This document shows positions 20,479 to 29,246 of a stretch of DNA of 32,787 bases, piece after piece (positions within the stretch are counted from its first letter, which is position 1; the number at the start of each line of letters is the position of its first letter). A program made the position numbers and the translations under genes. Origin of the DNA: Gallionellaceae bacterium (GTDB lineage: Bacteria; Pseudomonadota; Gammaproteobacteria; Burkholderiales; Gallionellaceae). The stretch covers positions 1 through 32,787 of the forward strand of contig VBWD01000026.1 of NCBI GenBank assembly GCA_006218055.1. Reading direction: 5' to 3'. Under the pieces are notes generated by a model. That model saw only the letters and a program-made list of their open reading frames with translations, was not told where the DNA came from and did not search any database.

Positions 20479-22462
20479 TCTGTATCTGGTCGTTCCCTTA
20501 GCACCGTTGTTGGGTGCCATTGCCGCCGGTCTGTTCGGTAAGTGGCTAGGACGCACGTGGTCTCATCGCATCACGATCACTTTGGTAGCAGTCTCCTTCT
20601 TTGCATCGCTGGCGATCTTCCAAGACGTATCTGCCGGCAACACCTTTAATGGGCCTATCTACACTTGGCTGACATCGGGTGACACCAGCTTCCAAGTGGG
20701 CTTCCTGATCGACAAATTGACGGTGACGATGATGCTGGTAGTGACTTTCGTGTCGCTCATGGTGCACATCTACACCATCGGTTACATGGAAGAAGATCCC
20801 GGTTACCAGCGCTTCTTCAGCTACATCTCATTGTTCACTTTCTCCATGTTGATGTTGGTGATGGCGAACAACTTCATGCAATTGTTCTTCGGTTGGGAAG
20901 CGGTGGGTCTCGTGTCCTATCTGCTCATCGGCTTCTGGTACACCAAGCCCACAGCGATCTACGCCAACCTCAAAGCGTTCCTAGTCAACCGTGTGGGTGA
21001 CTTTGGTTTCTTGTTGGGCATCGCTTTGGTGTTGATGGTGTTTGGTACCCTGGATTACCAAACCGTATTCGCCAATGCGCATAACTATGCGAACGACCTG
21101 GCGCCTATCCCCGGTGTCTCTTGGAATCTGATCACCGCGATCTGTATCTTGCTGTTCATCGGTGCGATGGGTAAGAGCGCGCAGTTCCCCTTGCACGTCT
21201 GGCTGCCCGATTCGATGGAAGGTCCAACACCGATCTCAGCACTGATCCACGCGGCGACCATGGTGACCGCCGGCATCTTCATGGTGGCGCGTATGTCACC
21301 CTTGTTCGAGATGTCCGATACCGCGTTGTCGTTCGTGCTCATCATCGGTGCCATCACCGCCTTGTTCATGGGTTTTTTGGGCATCATCCAGAACGACATC
21401 AAACGTGTGGTCGCTTACTCGACTTTGTCGCAACTGGGCTATATGACCGTAGCGCTGGGCGCTTCGATGTACACCGGTGCGATCTTCCATCTGATGACGC
21501 ACGCCTTCTTCAAAGCATTGCTGTTCTTGGCTGCGGGCTCCGTCATCATCGCCATGCACCATGACCAAGACATCCGTAACATGGGCGGCTTGCGCAAGTA
21601 CATGCCCATCACTTGGATCACCTCCTTGATTGGTTCCTTGGCCTTGATCGGTACGCCGTTCTTCTCCGGCTTCTATTCGAAGGACAGCATCATCGAAGCT
21701 GTACAACTGACCAACATTCCCGGATCCAGCTTCGCGTACTTTGCGGTGGTCGCCGGTGTGTTCGTCACCGCCTTCTACTCTTTCCGCATGTACTTCCTGG
21801 TGTTCCACGGCGAAGAACGATTCGGTAAAGCCCATCACGGCCATGACGACCACGGTCATGATGAGCATCACGGCTTGGCTCCAGGTCAGAAACCGCATGA
21901 GACATCATGGGTCATCACACTGCCTTTGATCTTGTTGGCGATCCCATCGGTGGCGATCGGCTTCTTCACCATCGGTACTTTCCTGCATACGGATTATTTC
22001 GGCGATGCCATCTTCATCTCGGACGATCATCCTGCGATGCATGAGATGTATGAGCATTACGAAGGCGCAGTGGGAATGGCCTTGCATGGCATGACGACCT
22101 TACCATTCTGGTTGGCGGTCGCGGGTGTGGCTTCTGCGTGGTTCCTATACCTGAAACGTCCAGAGATACCGGCACTCATCCAAAAGAGATTCTCCTGGGT
22201 GTACACCTTGCTCGATCAAAAGTACTACTTCGACCGTTTCAACGACTGGTTCTTTGCAGGTGGCGCACGCGGTGCGAGCCGCTACTTGTGGAAATTCGGC
22301 GACGTGAAACTGATCGACGGTTTCTTCGTCAATGGTTCGGCAAAAGTGGTTGGTATGTTCTCGGGCGTGTTGCGTGGTTTCCAAACTGGCTATGTCTACC
22401 ACTATGCGTTTTGGATGATCGTCGGGGTATCGCTCCTATTGACGGTACGTACTTGGTTCTAA
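20465..22462 (+). CDS. nuoL: NADH-quinone oxidoreductase subunit L
   Basis: The protein is about 665 residues, an antiporter-like subunit with some 16 membrane helices and the lateral helix at its C-terminus. The pump-site motifs [20 protein letters not shown] and [10 protein letters not shown] are clear. A histidine-rich loop (about residues 455–466, [13 protein letters not shown]) sits between helices. Possible starts are ATG at 20450, 20465 or 20471. I use 20465 because [15 protein letters not shown] fits the family, but no clear Shine-Dalgarno sequence decides it. All overlap nuoK. Confidence 0.95.
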   Translation: MDMHSLYLVVPLAPLLGAIAAGLFGKWLGRTWSHRITITLVAVSFFASLAIFQDVSAGNTFNGPIYTWLTSGDTSFQVGFLIDKLTVTMMLVVTFVSLMVHIYTIGYMEEDPGYQRFFSYISLFTFSMLMLVMANNFMQLFFGWEAVGLVSYLLIGFWYTKPTAIYANLKAFLVNRVGDFGFLLGIALVLMVFGTLDYQTVFANAHNYANDLAPIPGVSWNLITAICILLFIGAMGKSAQFPLHVWLPDSMEGPTPISALIHAATMVTAGIFMVARMSPLFEMSDTALSFVLIIGAITALFMGFLGIIQNDIKRVVAYSTLSQLGYMTVALGASMYTGAIFHLMTHAFFKALLFLAAGSVIIAMHHDQDIRNMGGLRKYMPITWITSLIGSLALIGTPFFSGFYSKDSIIEAVQLTNIPGSSFAYFAVVAGVFVTAFYSFRMYFLVFHGEERFGKAHHGHDDHGHDEHHGLAPGQKPHETSWVITLPLILLAIPSVAIGFFTIGTFLHTDYFGDAIFISDDHPAMHEMYEHYEGAVGMALHGMTTLPFWLAVAGVASAWFLYLKRPEIPALIQKRFSWVYTLLDQKYYFDRFNDWFFAGGARGASRYLWKFGDVKLIDGFFVNGSAKVVGMFSGVLRGFQTGYVYHYAFWMIVGVSLLLTVRTWF

Positions 22463-22497
22463 TGGCGCAGCACTAGAGAAGAACTGAAGGAATAAGC

Positions 22498-23982
22498 ATG
22501 ATTTTTGGATATCCACTGTTAAGCGTCGCCATCTGGCTTCCCATCATCTTTGGTTTGCTGGTGTTGGCGACTGGTAATGATCGAAATGCACCGTTGGCAA
22601 GAATCATCGCCCTCGTGGGTGCGGTGTTGGGATTGTTGGTGACCATCCCGCTCTACACGGGTTTCGACCGTATGACGAGCGCGATGCAGTTCGTTGAAAT
22701 GAAGGATTGGATACGTCATTTCAACATCCACTACCACTTGGGTGTGGACGGCATTTCCATGCTGTTCATCCTGCTCAACAGCTTCTTCACAGTGATCGTG
22801 GTGGTCGCGGGGTGGACAGTCATCGAGAAGCGTGTGGCGCAATACATGGCGGCCTTCTTGGTCATGTCAGGCCTCATCAACGGGGTGTTCGCCTCACTCG
22901 ATGCGATGTTGTTCTACGTGATGTGGGAAGCGATGTTGATTCCGATGTTCCTCATCATCGGCGTGTGGGGCGGTCCGAATCGCGTGTATGCGGCGGTCAA
23001 GTTCTTCCTGTACACCTTGCTTGGCTCCTTGTTGATGTTGGTGGCCTTCTTGTACCTGTACCTGCATTCAGGTGGCAGCTTCGAGATCCTTGATTACCAC
23101 CAACTGCCTATCCCACTGGATGCGCAGATACTCATCTTCATCGCCTTCTTCTTCGCCTTCGCGGTGAAGGTGCCGATGTTCCCCGTCCATACTTGGTTGC
23201 CGGATGCGCACGTTGAAGCGCCAACAGGTGGTTCCGTCGTACTGGCCGCCATCATGTTGAAGGTGGGTGCCTACGGTTTCATCCGCTTCTCTATGCCTAT
23301 CGCGCCCGATGCCAGCCACGAACTGGCCGGATTCATGATCGCTCTGTCCCTGATCGCGGTGGTGTACATCGGCTTGGTCGCATTGACACAAGCCGATATG
23401 AAGAAGCTGGTGGCTTATTCATCCATCTCGCACATGGGCTTCGTCACCCTTGGCTTCTTCATCTTCAATGCCTACGGTATGGAAGGTGCGTTGTTGCAGA
23501 TGATCTCGCACGGCTTCGTGGCAGGCGCACTCTTCCTATGTATCGGTGTGATGTATGACCGCGTGCATTCGCGTCAGATCGTGGACTACGGTGGTGTGGT
23601 GAATACCATGCCCGTGTTCGCCGCCTTCTTCATGTTGTTCGCCATGGCCAACAGTGGTTTGCCCGGAACCAGTGGTTTCGTGGGCGAGTTCATGGTCATC
23701 ATGGGCGCAGTCAAAGTGAACTTTTGGTACGCCTTTGCTGCAGCTAGCACGCTGGTGTTTGGCGCCGCTTACACCCTGTGGATGTACAAGCGCGTCGTGT
23801 TCGGTGCAGTCGCGAACGACCATGTCAAACATCTACACGACATTGGCGCACGGGAGATCGTTGTCTTGTCGCTACTGGCAATTAGCGTGTTGGTGATGGG
23901 TCTGTATCCGTTACCTTTGAGCGAGATCATGCATGCTTCAGTGAACGACTTATTGGTTCACTTGGCACGCTCAAAAATCTAA
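22498..23982 (+). CDS. nuoM: NADH-quinone oxidoreductase subunit M
   Basis: The 494-residue antiporter-like subunit has about 14 helices. The conserved proton-path residues lie in VMWEAMLIPMFLIIG (the membrane glutamate), KVPMFPVHTWLPDAHVEAPT and KKLVAYSSISHMGF. The end of helix 12 carries NSGLPGTSGFVGEF. An AAGGAA site precedes the ATG at 22498. The stop is nine bases before nuoN. Confidence 0.97.
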   Translation: MIFGYPLLSVAIWLPIIFGLLVLATGNDRNAPLARIIALVGAVLGLLVTIPLYTGFDRMTSAMQFVEMKDWIRHFNIHYHLGVDGISMLFILLNSFFTVIVVVAGWTVIEKRVAQYMAAFLVMSGLINGVFASLDAMLFYVMWEAMLIPMFLIIGVWGGPNRVYAAVKFFLYTLLGSLLMLVAFLYLYLHSGGSFEILDYHQLPIPLDAQILIFIAFFFAFAVKVPMFPVHTWLPDAHVEAPTGGSVVLAAIMLKVGAYGFIRFSMPIAPDASHELAGFMIALSLIAVVYIGLVALTQADMKKLVAYSSISHMGFVTLGFFIFNAYGMEGALLQMISHGFVAGALFLCIGVMYDRVHSRQIVDYGGVVNTMPVFAAFFMLFAMANSGLPGTSGFVGEFMVIMGAVKVNFWYAFAAASTLVFGAAYTLWMYKRVVFGAVANDHVKHLHDIGAREIVVLSLLAISVLVMGLYPLPLSEIMHASVNDLLVHLARSKI

Positions 23983-23991
23983 GAGGAAGTC

Positions 23992-25443
23992 ATGACTTAC
24001 ATCTCCACATTATTCCCCGCCTACGCTGAGATATTCCTGCTCATCATGGTGAGCATCATCTTGATACTAGACGTACTCATTCCTGGCTATACCAGAACGA
24101 TGACTTACCTGTTGGTGCAGGTGAGTTTGCTGGGGTGCTCGTTGATCACCGTCGCCACACACGAAATGGGTGTTGCGCATCTGTTCAACAATATGTTCGT
24201 GGACGATCTGATGTCCGACGTGCTCAAGTTGCTCACCTATCTGTCGGTTTCTATGATGTTGGTGTATTCGCGTAGCTACCTCATTACGCGTGGATTGTTC
24301 ACCGGTGAGTTCCTCAGCTTGGTATTGCTTTCCACCCTCGGCATGATGGTGATGATCTCGGCCAGCAACTTCGTTACCCTCTACATGGGCCTTGAGATAC
24401 TGGCCTTGTGTCTGTATGCGATGGTGGCGTTGCAACGCGATTCCGCTACCGCGACTGAATCTGCCATGAAGTATTTTATTCTGGGCGCGATGGCATCTGG
24501 CTTCTTGTTGTACGGCATGTCCATGATTTACGGCGCGACGGGTTCGCTTGACATCCAAACGATCTCCAACGTCATCGCACACGGCACACCTAATGTTGAG
24601 TTGCTGGTGTTCGGCTTGGCGTTCTTGGTTGCTGGGCTGGCTTTTAAGTTGGGCGCAGTCCCATTCCATATGTGGGTGCCAGATGTGTATCACGGCGCAC
24701 CGACTGCGATGACCATGTTCATTGGTTCCGCTCCCAAGTTGGCTGCCTTCGCCTTCTTGATGCGTATCTTGGTGGAGACACTGCAACCGATGATGATCCA
24801 TTGGGCAGGCATGTTGATGGTGTTGGCCGTGCTGTCCATGGCCGTGGGTAATATCACCGCTATCGCGCAGACCAATCTGAAACGCATGTTCGCTTACTCC
24901 ACCATCGCACACATGGGCTTCATGTTGATCGGTGTCTTGAGCGGTTCCATCGAAGGTTACGGCGCGGCCATGTTTTACGCCGTGGTCTATGTGCTGATGA
25001 GCTTGGGCGGATTCGCCATGATCATGTTGCTATCGCGCGAAGGTTTTGAAGCGGACAGCATCAATGATTTCAAGGGACTCAACCAACGCAGCCCGTGGCT
25101 GGCATTCATGATGATGTTGTTGATGTTCTCAATGGCCGGTGTGCCGCCTACAGTCGGTTTCTATGCCAAATTCTCGGTGTTGAATGCAGCGGTGCAGGCA
25201 GGCCATATCCCGTTGGTCGTCATGGCCGTGCTGTTCTCGTTGATCGGTGCGTTCTACTACCTGCGCATCGTCAAGCTGATGTACTTCGATGCGCCCGAGA
25301 GCCACGAAAAGATCTACGTGCAACCGGACAGCGCATTGCTCATCTCCATCAACGGCCTTGCTGTGCTGGCCTTGGGTATCTTGCCGGGCGCATTGATGTC
25401 GGTGTGCGCGGTAGCGGTGCAACAGTCTTTGCTTTTGCATTGA
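23992..25443 (+). CDS. nuoN: NADH-quinone oxidoreductase subunit N
   Basis: The 483-residue antiporter-like subunit has about 14 helices, with GLEILALCLYAMVA, LAFKLGAVPFHMWVPDVYHGAP and KRMFAYSTIAHMGFM carrying the conserved lysine and glutamate residues, and SMAGVPPTVGFYAKF near helix 12. AGAGGAAG precedes the ATG. It is the last nuo gene, and a strong terminator follows 20 bases later. The small DUF2818 gene often seen next in other betaproteobacteria is absent. Confidence 0.97.
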   Translation: MTYISTLFPAYAEIFLLIMVSIILILDVLIPGYTRTMTYLLVQVSLLGCSLITVATHEMGVAHLFNNMFVDDLMSDVLKLLTYLSVSMMLVYSRSYLITRGLFTGEFLSLVLLSTLGMMVMISASNFVTLYMGLEILALCLYAMVALQRDSATATESAMKYFILGAMASGFLLYGMSMIYGATGSLDIQTISNVIAHGTPNVELLVFGLAFLVAGLAFKLGAVPFHMWVPDVYHGAPTAMTMFIGSAPKLAAFAFLMRILVETLQPMMIHWAGMLMVLAVLSMAVGNITAIAQTNLKRMFAYSTIAHMGFMLIGVLSGSIEGYGAAMFYAVVYVLMSLGGFAMIMLLSREGFEADSINDFKGLNQRSPWLAFMMMLLMFSMAGVPPTVGFYAKFSVLNAAVQAGHIPLVVMAVLFSLIGAFYYLRIVKLMYFDAPESHEKIYVQPDSALLISINGLAVLALGILPGALMSVCAVAVQQSLLLH

Positions 25444-25463
25444 TCGCATGGTTTAAATGAATG

Positions 25464-25494
25464 AATACTCCCGCTACGGCGGGAGTATTTTTTT
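25464..25494 (+). terminator. Intrinsic terminator of the nuo operon
   Basis: A perfect 11-bp stem (AATACTCCCGC / GCGGGAGTATT) with loop TACG runs into seven T residues. It lies 20 bases after the nuoN stop. Confidence 0.94.
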
Positions 25495-25507
25495 GTAGAG
25501 AGTGGAA

Positions 25508-26050
25508 ATGGACCTCACGGAAAAGCAGATTGACAGCGAACTCGTCTACGACGGCGGCTTTCTAGAAGTGCGCAAAGACCGCGTGCTGTTACCGGATGGC
25601 TCTAGCAGCAGCCGTGAGTATCTGGTTCATCTGGGAGCGGTTGTGATGCTGGCCATATTGGAAAACGGTAATCTAGTGATGGAGCGCCAGTATCGTTATC
25701 CACCGCGTCAGGAGTTCATCGAGTTGCCTGCGGGCAAGATCGATAAGGGGGAGGACATTCTCGCCACTGCACAACGGGAACTGTTGGAAGAGACCGGCTA
25801 CGTAGCAAGCGAATGGATGCATCTCACCTCGGCATACCCATGCATCGGTTACTCGGATGAACGCTTGGAATACTTCATCGCGCGCGGTCTGACACACCAG
25901 GGTAGCAGGCTGGATGAAGGCGAGTTCCTCGAAGTGTTCGAACTCTCATTGAGCGAAGCCATCGAGTGGGTACGCCTAGGCAAGATCACCGATAGCAAAA
26001 CCATCGTGGGGTTGTTCTGGCTGGAGAAACATCTCAAAGATTGGAAGTGA
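25508..26050 (+). CDS. Nudix hydrolase, ADP-ribose pyrophosphatase type
   Basis: From ATG 25508 the protein is 180 residues. The Nudix box is complete at 76–98 (G-x5-E-x7-REL-LEETGY), with the metal-binding glutamates E91, E94 and E95. The layout, with ERQYRYPPRQEFIELPAGKID before the box and YSDERLEYFIARGL after it, is that of NudF-type ADP-ribose pyrophosphatases, which cut ADP-ribose to AMP and ribose-5-phosphate. The exact substrate is inferred. A GTG at 25502 is an alternative start, and neither has a strong ribosome site. The gene lies right behind the nuo terminator, a frequent position in betaproteobacteria, perhaps linked to NAD turnover. Confidence 0.87.
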   Translation: MDLTEKQIDSELVYDGGFLEVRKDRVLLPDGSSSSREYLVHLGAVVMLAILENGNLVMERQYRYPPRQEFIELPAGKIDKGEDILATAQRELLEETGYVASEWMHLTSAYPCIGYSDERLEYFIARGLTHQGSRLDEGEFLEVFELSLSEAIEWVRLGKITDSKTIVGLFWLEKHLKDWK

Positions 26051-26055
26051 TCCGG

Positions 26056-26103
26056 CGCACCTGAATGGTGCGAATCAATGGTGCGATATACGTAATGCGC
26101 ACC
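26056..26103 (+). promoter_or_regulatory. NtrC-type enhancer sites upstream of amtB
   Basis: CGCACC-TGAAT-GGTGCG at 26056–26072 is a perfect dyad with the GCACC-N5-GGTGC form of the NtrC consensus. Two more half-sites follow at 26080–26085 (GGTGCG) and 26098–26103 (CGCACC), in the reverse order and 12 bases apart. The dyad is about 115 bases upstream of the -24 element, a normal enhancer distance. Confidence 0.65.
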
Positions 26104-26177
26104 GTTTCGGCACATTCATCTCGATGGATCACATTGCGTTTATTGGCACCCTTATATTTTTCAGTCAGTTATAGATC

Positions 26178-26195
26178 GGGAACGGTTCTTGCAAG
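26178..26195 (+). promoter_or_regulatory. Sigma-54-type promoter for amtB
   Basis: GG at 26179–26180 and GC at 26191–26192 are exactly ten bases apart, within GGGAACGGTTCTTGCAA, close to the -24/-12 consensus (TGGCACG-N4-TTGC). Transcription would begin near 26204, some 23 bases before the amtB ATG. It matches the NtrC sites upstream and the nitrogen-related gene downstream. Confidence 0.66.
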
Positions 26196-26226
26196 CAGTA
26201 TGCCGTTCGCACATTAGGAGAGCAGC

Positions 26227-27444
26227 ATGGAAGAGTTGAAATTTAGCAATGACGTTTTATTCGTTTTGTTAGGCGCCATCATGGTGCTGGCAATGCACGC
26301 AGGGTTCGCATTCCTCGAACTGGGTACGGTGCGCAAGAAGAACCAAGTGAATGCCTTGGTGAAGATACTGAGTGACCTAGCCGTTTCTACATTGGCCTAT
26401 TTTTTCATCGGTTACAGCATCGCTTATGGCGTCAATTTCTTTGTGGGGGCAGAGCAGCTCGCTCAGAAGAACGGCTATGACCTCGTCAAATTCTTCTTCC
26501 TGATGACCTTCGCGGCAGCTATCCCAGCCATCGTTTCGGGCGGTATCGCAGAGCGTGCGAGATTCAACCCACAACTCGCCGCTACTTTCCTGCTGGTCGG
26601 ATTCGTCTATCCCTTCTTCGAGGGTATCGCTTGGAACAATCACTACGGCATCCAAGATTGGTTGAAGACGACCTTCGGTGCGGGTTTCCATGACTTCGCT
26701 GGATCGGTCGTCGTGCATGCGGTGGGCGGTTGGATCGGCTTGGCAGCCGTATTGTTGCTCGGCGCGCGGCGTGGTCGCTACAACAAAGAAGGCCGTATCT
26801 CTGCGCATCCACCTTCCAGCATCCCATTCTTGGCGCTTGGCGCTTGGATCCTAACGGTGGGTTGGTTCGGCTTCAACGTCATGTCAGCCCAGACCATCAC
26901 CGGCATCAGCGGCCTCGTCGCGGTGAATTCATTGATGGCCATGGTGGGCGGTACGCTCACTGCACTGTGGTTGGGTAAGAACGACCCCGGCTTCGTGCAT
27001 AACGGCCCACTCGCAGGATTAGTCGCCGTCTGCGCTGGTTCGGATGTGTTCCATCCAGTCGGTGCGCTCATCGTTGGCGGTGTTGCTGGCGCGCTGTTCG
27101 TTGTTATGTTCACACTCACCCAGAACCGCTGGAAGATAGACGATGTACTCGGTGTGTGGCCGTTACATGGTTTGTGCGGTGCTTGGGGAGGTATCGCTGT
27201 GGGTATTTTCGGTGCACAAGCACTGGGCGGCACCGGCGGTCTAGCCTTCGGGGGCATCAGCTTCATGTCGCAACTTATCGGCACACTGATGGGTGTAGGG
27301 ATCGCCCTTGGAGGCGGTTTCATCGTGTACGGATTGTTGAAGCGATTTGTCGGAATCCGTCTTGATGCAGAAGAAGAATTCAACGGTGCCGACCTCTCAA
27401 TCCATAAGATCACCGCTACGCCAGAGCGCGAATCAGGCTGGTAG
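26227..27444 (+). CDS. amtB: Ammonium transporter (Amt family)
   Basis: The 405-residue protein has about eleven membrane helices. The Amt pore residues are present: D156 in the DFAGS motif and the twin histidines H164 (VVVHAVGGW) and H314 (WPLHGLCGAWGG) that carry deprotonated ammonium. It has no signal peptide, and its C-terminal tail (from about 380, EEEFNGADLSIHKI) differs from the usual PII-contact sequence, so it belongs to a less common Amt branch. AGGAG precedes the ATG. No glnK gene is adjacent, although amtB is usually paired with one. NtrC and sigma-54 sites upstream point to induction by nitrogen shortage. Confidence 0.93.
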   Translation: MEELKFSNDVLFVLLGAIMVLAMHAGFAFLELGTVRKKNQVNALVKILSDLAVSTLAYFFIGYSIAYGVNFFVGAEQLAQKNGYDLVKFFFLMTFAAAIPAIVSGGIAERARFNPQLAATFLLVGFVYPFFEGIAWNNHYGIQDWLKTTFGAGFHDFAGSVVVHAVGGWIGLAAVLLLGARRGRYNKEGRISAHPPSSIPFLALGAWILTVGWFGFNVMSAQTITGISGLVAVNSLMAMVGGTLTALWLGKNDPGFVHNGPLAGLVAVCAGSDVFHPVGALIVGGVAGALFVVMFTLTQNRWKIDDVLGVWPLHGLCGAWGGIAVGIFGAQALGGTGGLAFGGISFMSQLIGTLMGVGIALGGGFIVYGLLKRFVGIRLDAEEEFNGADLSIHKITATPERESGW

Positions 27445-27500
27445 TTTCTGGTGTGTGTTTCGTGACAATAAAGTCTTGAACAGTTGTAATCGGAACTAAT

Positions 27501-27536
27501 GGTAGGCAACCTGCTGAGGTGGCAGCGTTGCCTACC
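27501..27536. repeat. Hairpin after amtB
   Basis: A 10-bp perfect outer stem (GGTAGGCAAC / GTTGCCTACC) encloses a 4-bp inner stem (CTGC / GCAG) with a bulge. It is not followed by a T-run. It may end or protect the amtB message, or mark the left side of the accessory segment. Confidence 0.6.
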
Positions 27537-27566
27537 AATAAGTACATCTCAAATACTGCGTGGCAT

Positions 27567-27630
27567 ACTCACGAATCCCTGTTACTTCAGGATATCGATG
27601 ATCTCAGTGATGACGCCCGGATCGTTGATA
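27567..27630 (-). pseudogene. Decayed fragment of the prpE 3' end
   Basis: Over 60 bases (27570–27629) this matches the intact prpE end (30395–30454) at 53 positions, counted by hand, in the same orientation. Read on the minus strand it gives INDPGVITEIIDILK, then a TAA where prpE has CAA, then QGFV. In prpE the same place reads IDDPGVIPEIIDILKQQGFVK. The similarity fades upstream, so only the terminus is present. It cannot work as a gene. It forms a direct repeat with the true prpE end on either side of the lipoprotein operon. Confidence 0.85.
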
Positions 27631-27798
27631 CGATGTGGGCGATCCACAATTAGGTCAGCGTCACTGGCAAGATCCTATTGTTGGCTCAGGCGGCATTCAT
27701 TTTGGAAATCCCTCTTACTTCCACCAATCTGAAATATGTTGGTGTGAGTTACCTGAATCGTTAATTAATCTCGCCCTACCATACGTATGGTCTTAATG

Positions 27799-27846
27799 AT
27801 ATATGCCGGAATGCATAGGCCTAGATATAGGCCAACAGGCATATAT
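27799..27846. repeat. Nested inverted repeat upstream of the lipoprotein operon
   Basis: The outer arms ATATATGCC (27799–27807) and GGCATATAT (27838–27846) enclose a second perfect hairpin, GGCCTA–GATA–TAGGCC (27818–27833). A 10-base palindrome CATACGTATG lies just before it at 27780–27789. The function is unknown. The region could be part of the operon's control region or a remnant of an insertion end. Confidence 0.6.
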
Positions 27847-27888
27847 GTTTATCTTCAGATGTAGCGTACAACCCTAATCGGTCATAGA

Positions 27889-27906
27889 AAAACGAAATTT
27901 CGTTTT
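27889..27906. promoter_or_regulatory. 18-bp palindrome, possible operator
   Basis: AAAACGAAATTTCGTTTT is a perfect palindrome 44 bases before the first lipoprotein gene. A further copy of the half-site TTTTCGTTT occurs at about 27917–27925. Position and symmetry suit a repressor or activator site, but no regulator is encoded nearby. Confidence 0.45.
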
Positions 27907-27949
27907 CTTTGAGCCATTTTCGTTTGGAGTTCACTTCTGGAGGCTGTTC

Positions 27950-28930
27950 ATGCTGTTCTTCTCTTCCCATTCAAAATCCACCATAACAATATTGGCTGCA
28001 TCATTAGGGCTCTTTGGTTGCGCAGTCACCGATAAGCCCAAGCAAGAAGTAGAAGTACCCGTCTCGCGCCAGCAACAAATCGAAGCTCAGAAAGTGGCCA
28101 TTCAAGTCGAAGAGAAAACCTTGAAGCGCAAGGTAGCTATAGGACGCTTCACAAACGAGACTAATTACGGAAAGACATTTCAAGTTGATGAAAATTCGGA
28201 CCCCTTGGGTAAGCAAGCATCAGATATGTTGGCAAGCCGATTGGTGGCATCCAACAAGTTTTTAGTATTTGAGCGCCAAGATGCAAGCAAGATTAAGGCT
28301 GAACAGGCAATACTGAAAGAGGGAGAATTGATTGGAGTTGATGCTCTGATTCTTGGCTCGGTTACCGAATTCGGTCGCGGCACAACTGGCAAGTCAGGTT
28401 TCCTAAGTGCGACAAAGATTCAAACTGCTCGAGCGAAAGTCGAAGTTAGGCTGGTTGATGCGAGAACCGGTTACTCGTTCTTCTCAGCATCTGGCACAGG
28501 CGAGGCAAGCACACAGTCTGGTGAAGTGGCTGGCTACGGCAGCAAAGCTGACTACGATGGATCGTTAAACGACAGAGCTATCGGTGCCGCCATATCAGAC
28601 CTACAAGTTGCGCTAATGACCAAACTCCAAGAGCGTCCATGGAGAACTGACATTCTGAAGGTATCCGGTAATCAACTCATTATCTCTGGTGGGCAACGCC
28701 AAGGAATAAAGGTCGGTGATCATCTTTCAGTCATGACTCAGGGAGAAACAGTTAAAAGTGGCCAAACAGGTTTTTCTATAACACTTCCCCCAACAGAAAT
28801 TGGCAAAGCAAAAGTTATCAGTAGCTTCGGTGATAACGAAAGCAACGAAGGGTCGATTGCCGAACTAGTATCTGGGAAAGCCTCTTCCACAAACGGTAGC
28901 GTTGTATTTATCAGTGAATCCAAGGAATGA
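27950..28930 (+). CDS. CsgG/HfaB-family outer-membrane lipoprotein
   Basis: The 326-residue protein has a lipoprotein signal with lipobox LFGC (C24); alanine at the next position favours the outer membrane. The body (about 55–230) is CsgG-like, with KRKVAIGRFTNETNYGK, LASRLVASNKFLVFERQD, GVDALILGSVTEFGRG and VEVRLVDARTGYSFFSASG. Known CsgG forms an oligomeric outer-membrane channel for curli subunits, but curli genes are absent here, so a different cargo or a scaffold role is more likely. The C-terminal part (about 240–326) is an extra small beta-rich domain. CTGGAGG precedes the ATG. It is first in a run of four lipoprotein genes. Confidence 0.85.
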   Translation: MLFFSSHSKSTITILAASLGLFGCAVTDKPKQEVEVPVSRQQQIEAQKVAIQVEEKTLKRKVAIGRFTNETNYGKTFQVDENSDPLGKQASDMLASRLVASNKFLVFERQDASKIKAEQAILKEGELIGVDALILGSVTEFGRGTTGKSGFLSATKIQTARAKVEVRLVDARTGYSFFSASGTGEASTQSGEVAGYGSKADYDGSLNDRAIGAAISDLQVALMTKLQERPWRTDILKVSGNQLIISGGQRQGIKVGDHLSVMTQGETVKSGQTGFSITLPPTEIGKAKVISSFGDNESNEGSIAELVSGKASSTNGSVVFISESKE

Positions 28931-28934
28931 CATC

Positions 28935-29246
28935 ATGAAAATTATTCTCTCAATATTTGTTGCGCTAACACTTACAGCATGCGCACTCCCCGAGACAGGT
29001 GTTCGTACTGGCTCGCCCAGGCCAACTCTCTATATAAAGGGTGATGTCAAAGGCATGGATCTTTATATTGATGGCATACAGATTGGCTTAGCCGAACAGT
29101 TTGATGGCAACCCTAAGGTGCTTGTTGTAGAAGAAGGCGCTCACATCGTTCAAATCAAGAAAGCTGGCTCAGTGGTGCATTCTGAAAAAACTTTTGTAAG
29201 TAATGGCGAGTCACGAGCCATCACTGTGAATGCAGGAGCTAAATGA
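28935..29246 (+). CDS. Small lipoprotein with a PEGA-like domain
   Basis: From ATG 28935 the protein is 103 residues. The lipobox LTAC places the lipidated cysteine at C16. The rest resembles a PEGA-type beta domain, with the pattern DLYIDGIQIG, then VEEGAHIVQIKKAG and a final SRAITV strand. PEGA-like domains are found on bacterial surface proteins, and the function here is unknown. AAGGA lies nine bases before the ATG. It begins four bases after the CsgG-like stop and its own stop overlaps the next start by four bases. I do not recall it as a fixed part of the related CsgG–DUF4810–DUF799 clusters, so it may be an addition. Confidence 0.75.
   Translation: MKIILSIFVALTLTACALPETGVRTGSPRPTLYIKGDVKGMDLYIDGIQIGLAEQFDGNPKVLVVEEGAHIVQIKKAGSVVHSEKTFVSNGESRAITVNAGAK

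Larger units (their letters stand above)
27445..27949. other. Gene-free stretch between amtB and the lipoprotein operon
   Basis: This 505-base stretch is A/T-richer than the core genes. It holds a hairpin (27501–27536), a decayed copy of the prpE 3' end (27567–27630), a nested hairpin (27799–27846) and an 18-bp palindrome (27889–27906), each listed separately. The small open frames here have no recognisable features. Confidence 0.8.

Noticed and set aside
26141-26160. TGGCAC at 26141–26150 region as the amtB -24 element
   Set aside because: The matching -12 part (TTGC) is absent at the right spacing. The GG-N10-GC element at 26179–26192 fits better.
27501-27536. Possible integron attC site
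   Set aside because: The arms do not contain the GTTRRRY / RYYYAAC core pair, and there is no integrase nearby.
27499-27732. A 77-codon plus-strand frame in the amtB–lipoprotein gap
   Set aside because: It has no ribosome site or domain and runs antisense across the hairpin and the prpE remnant.
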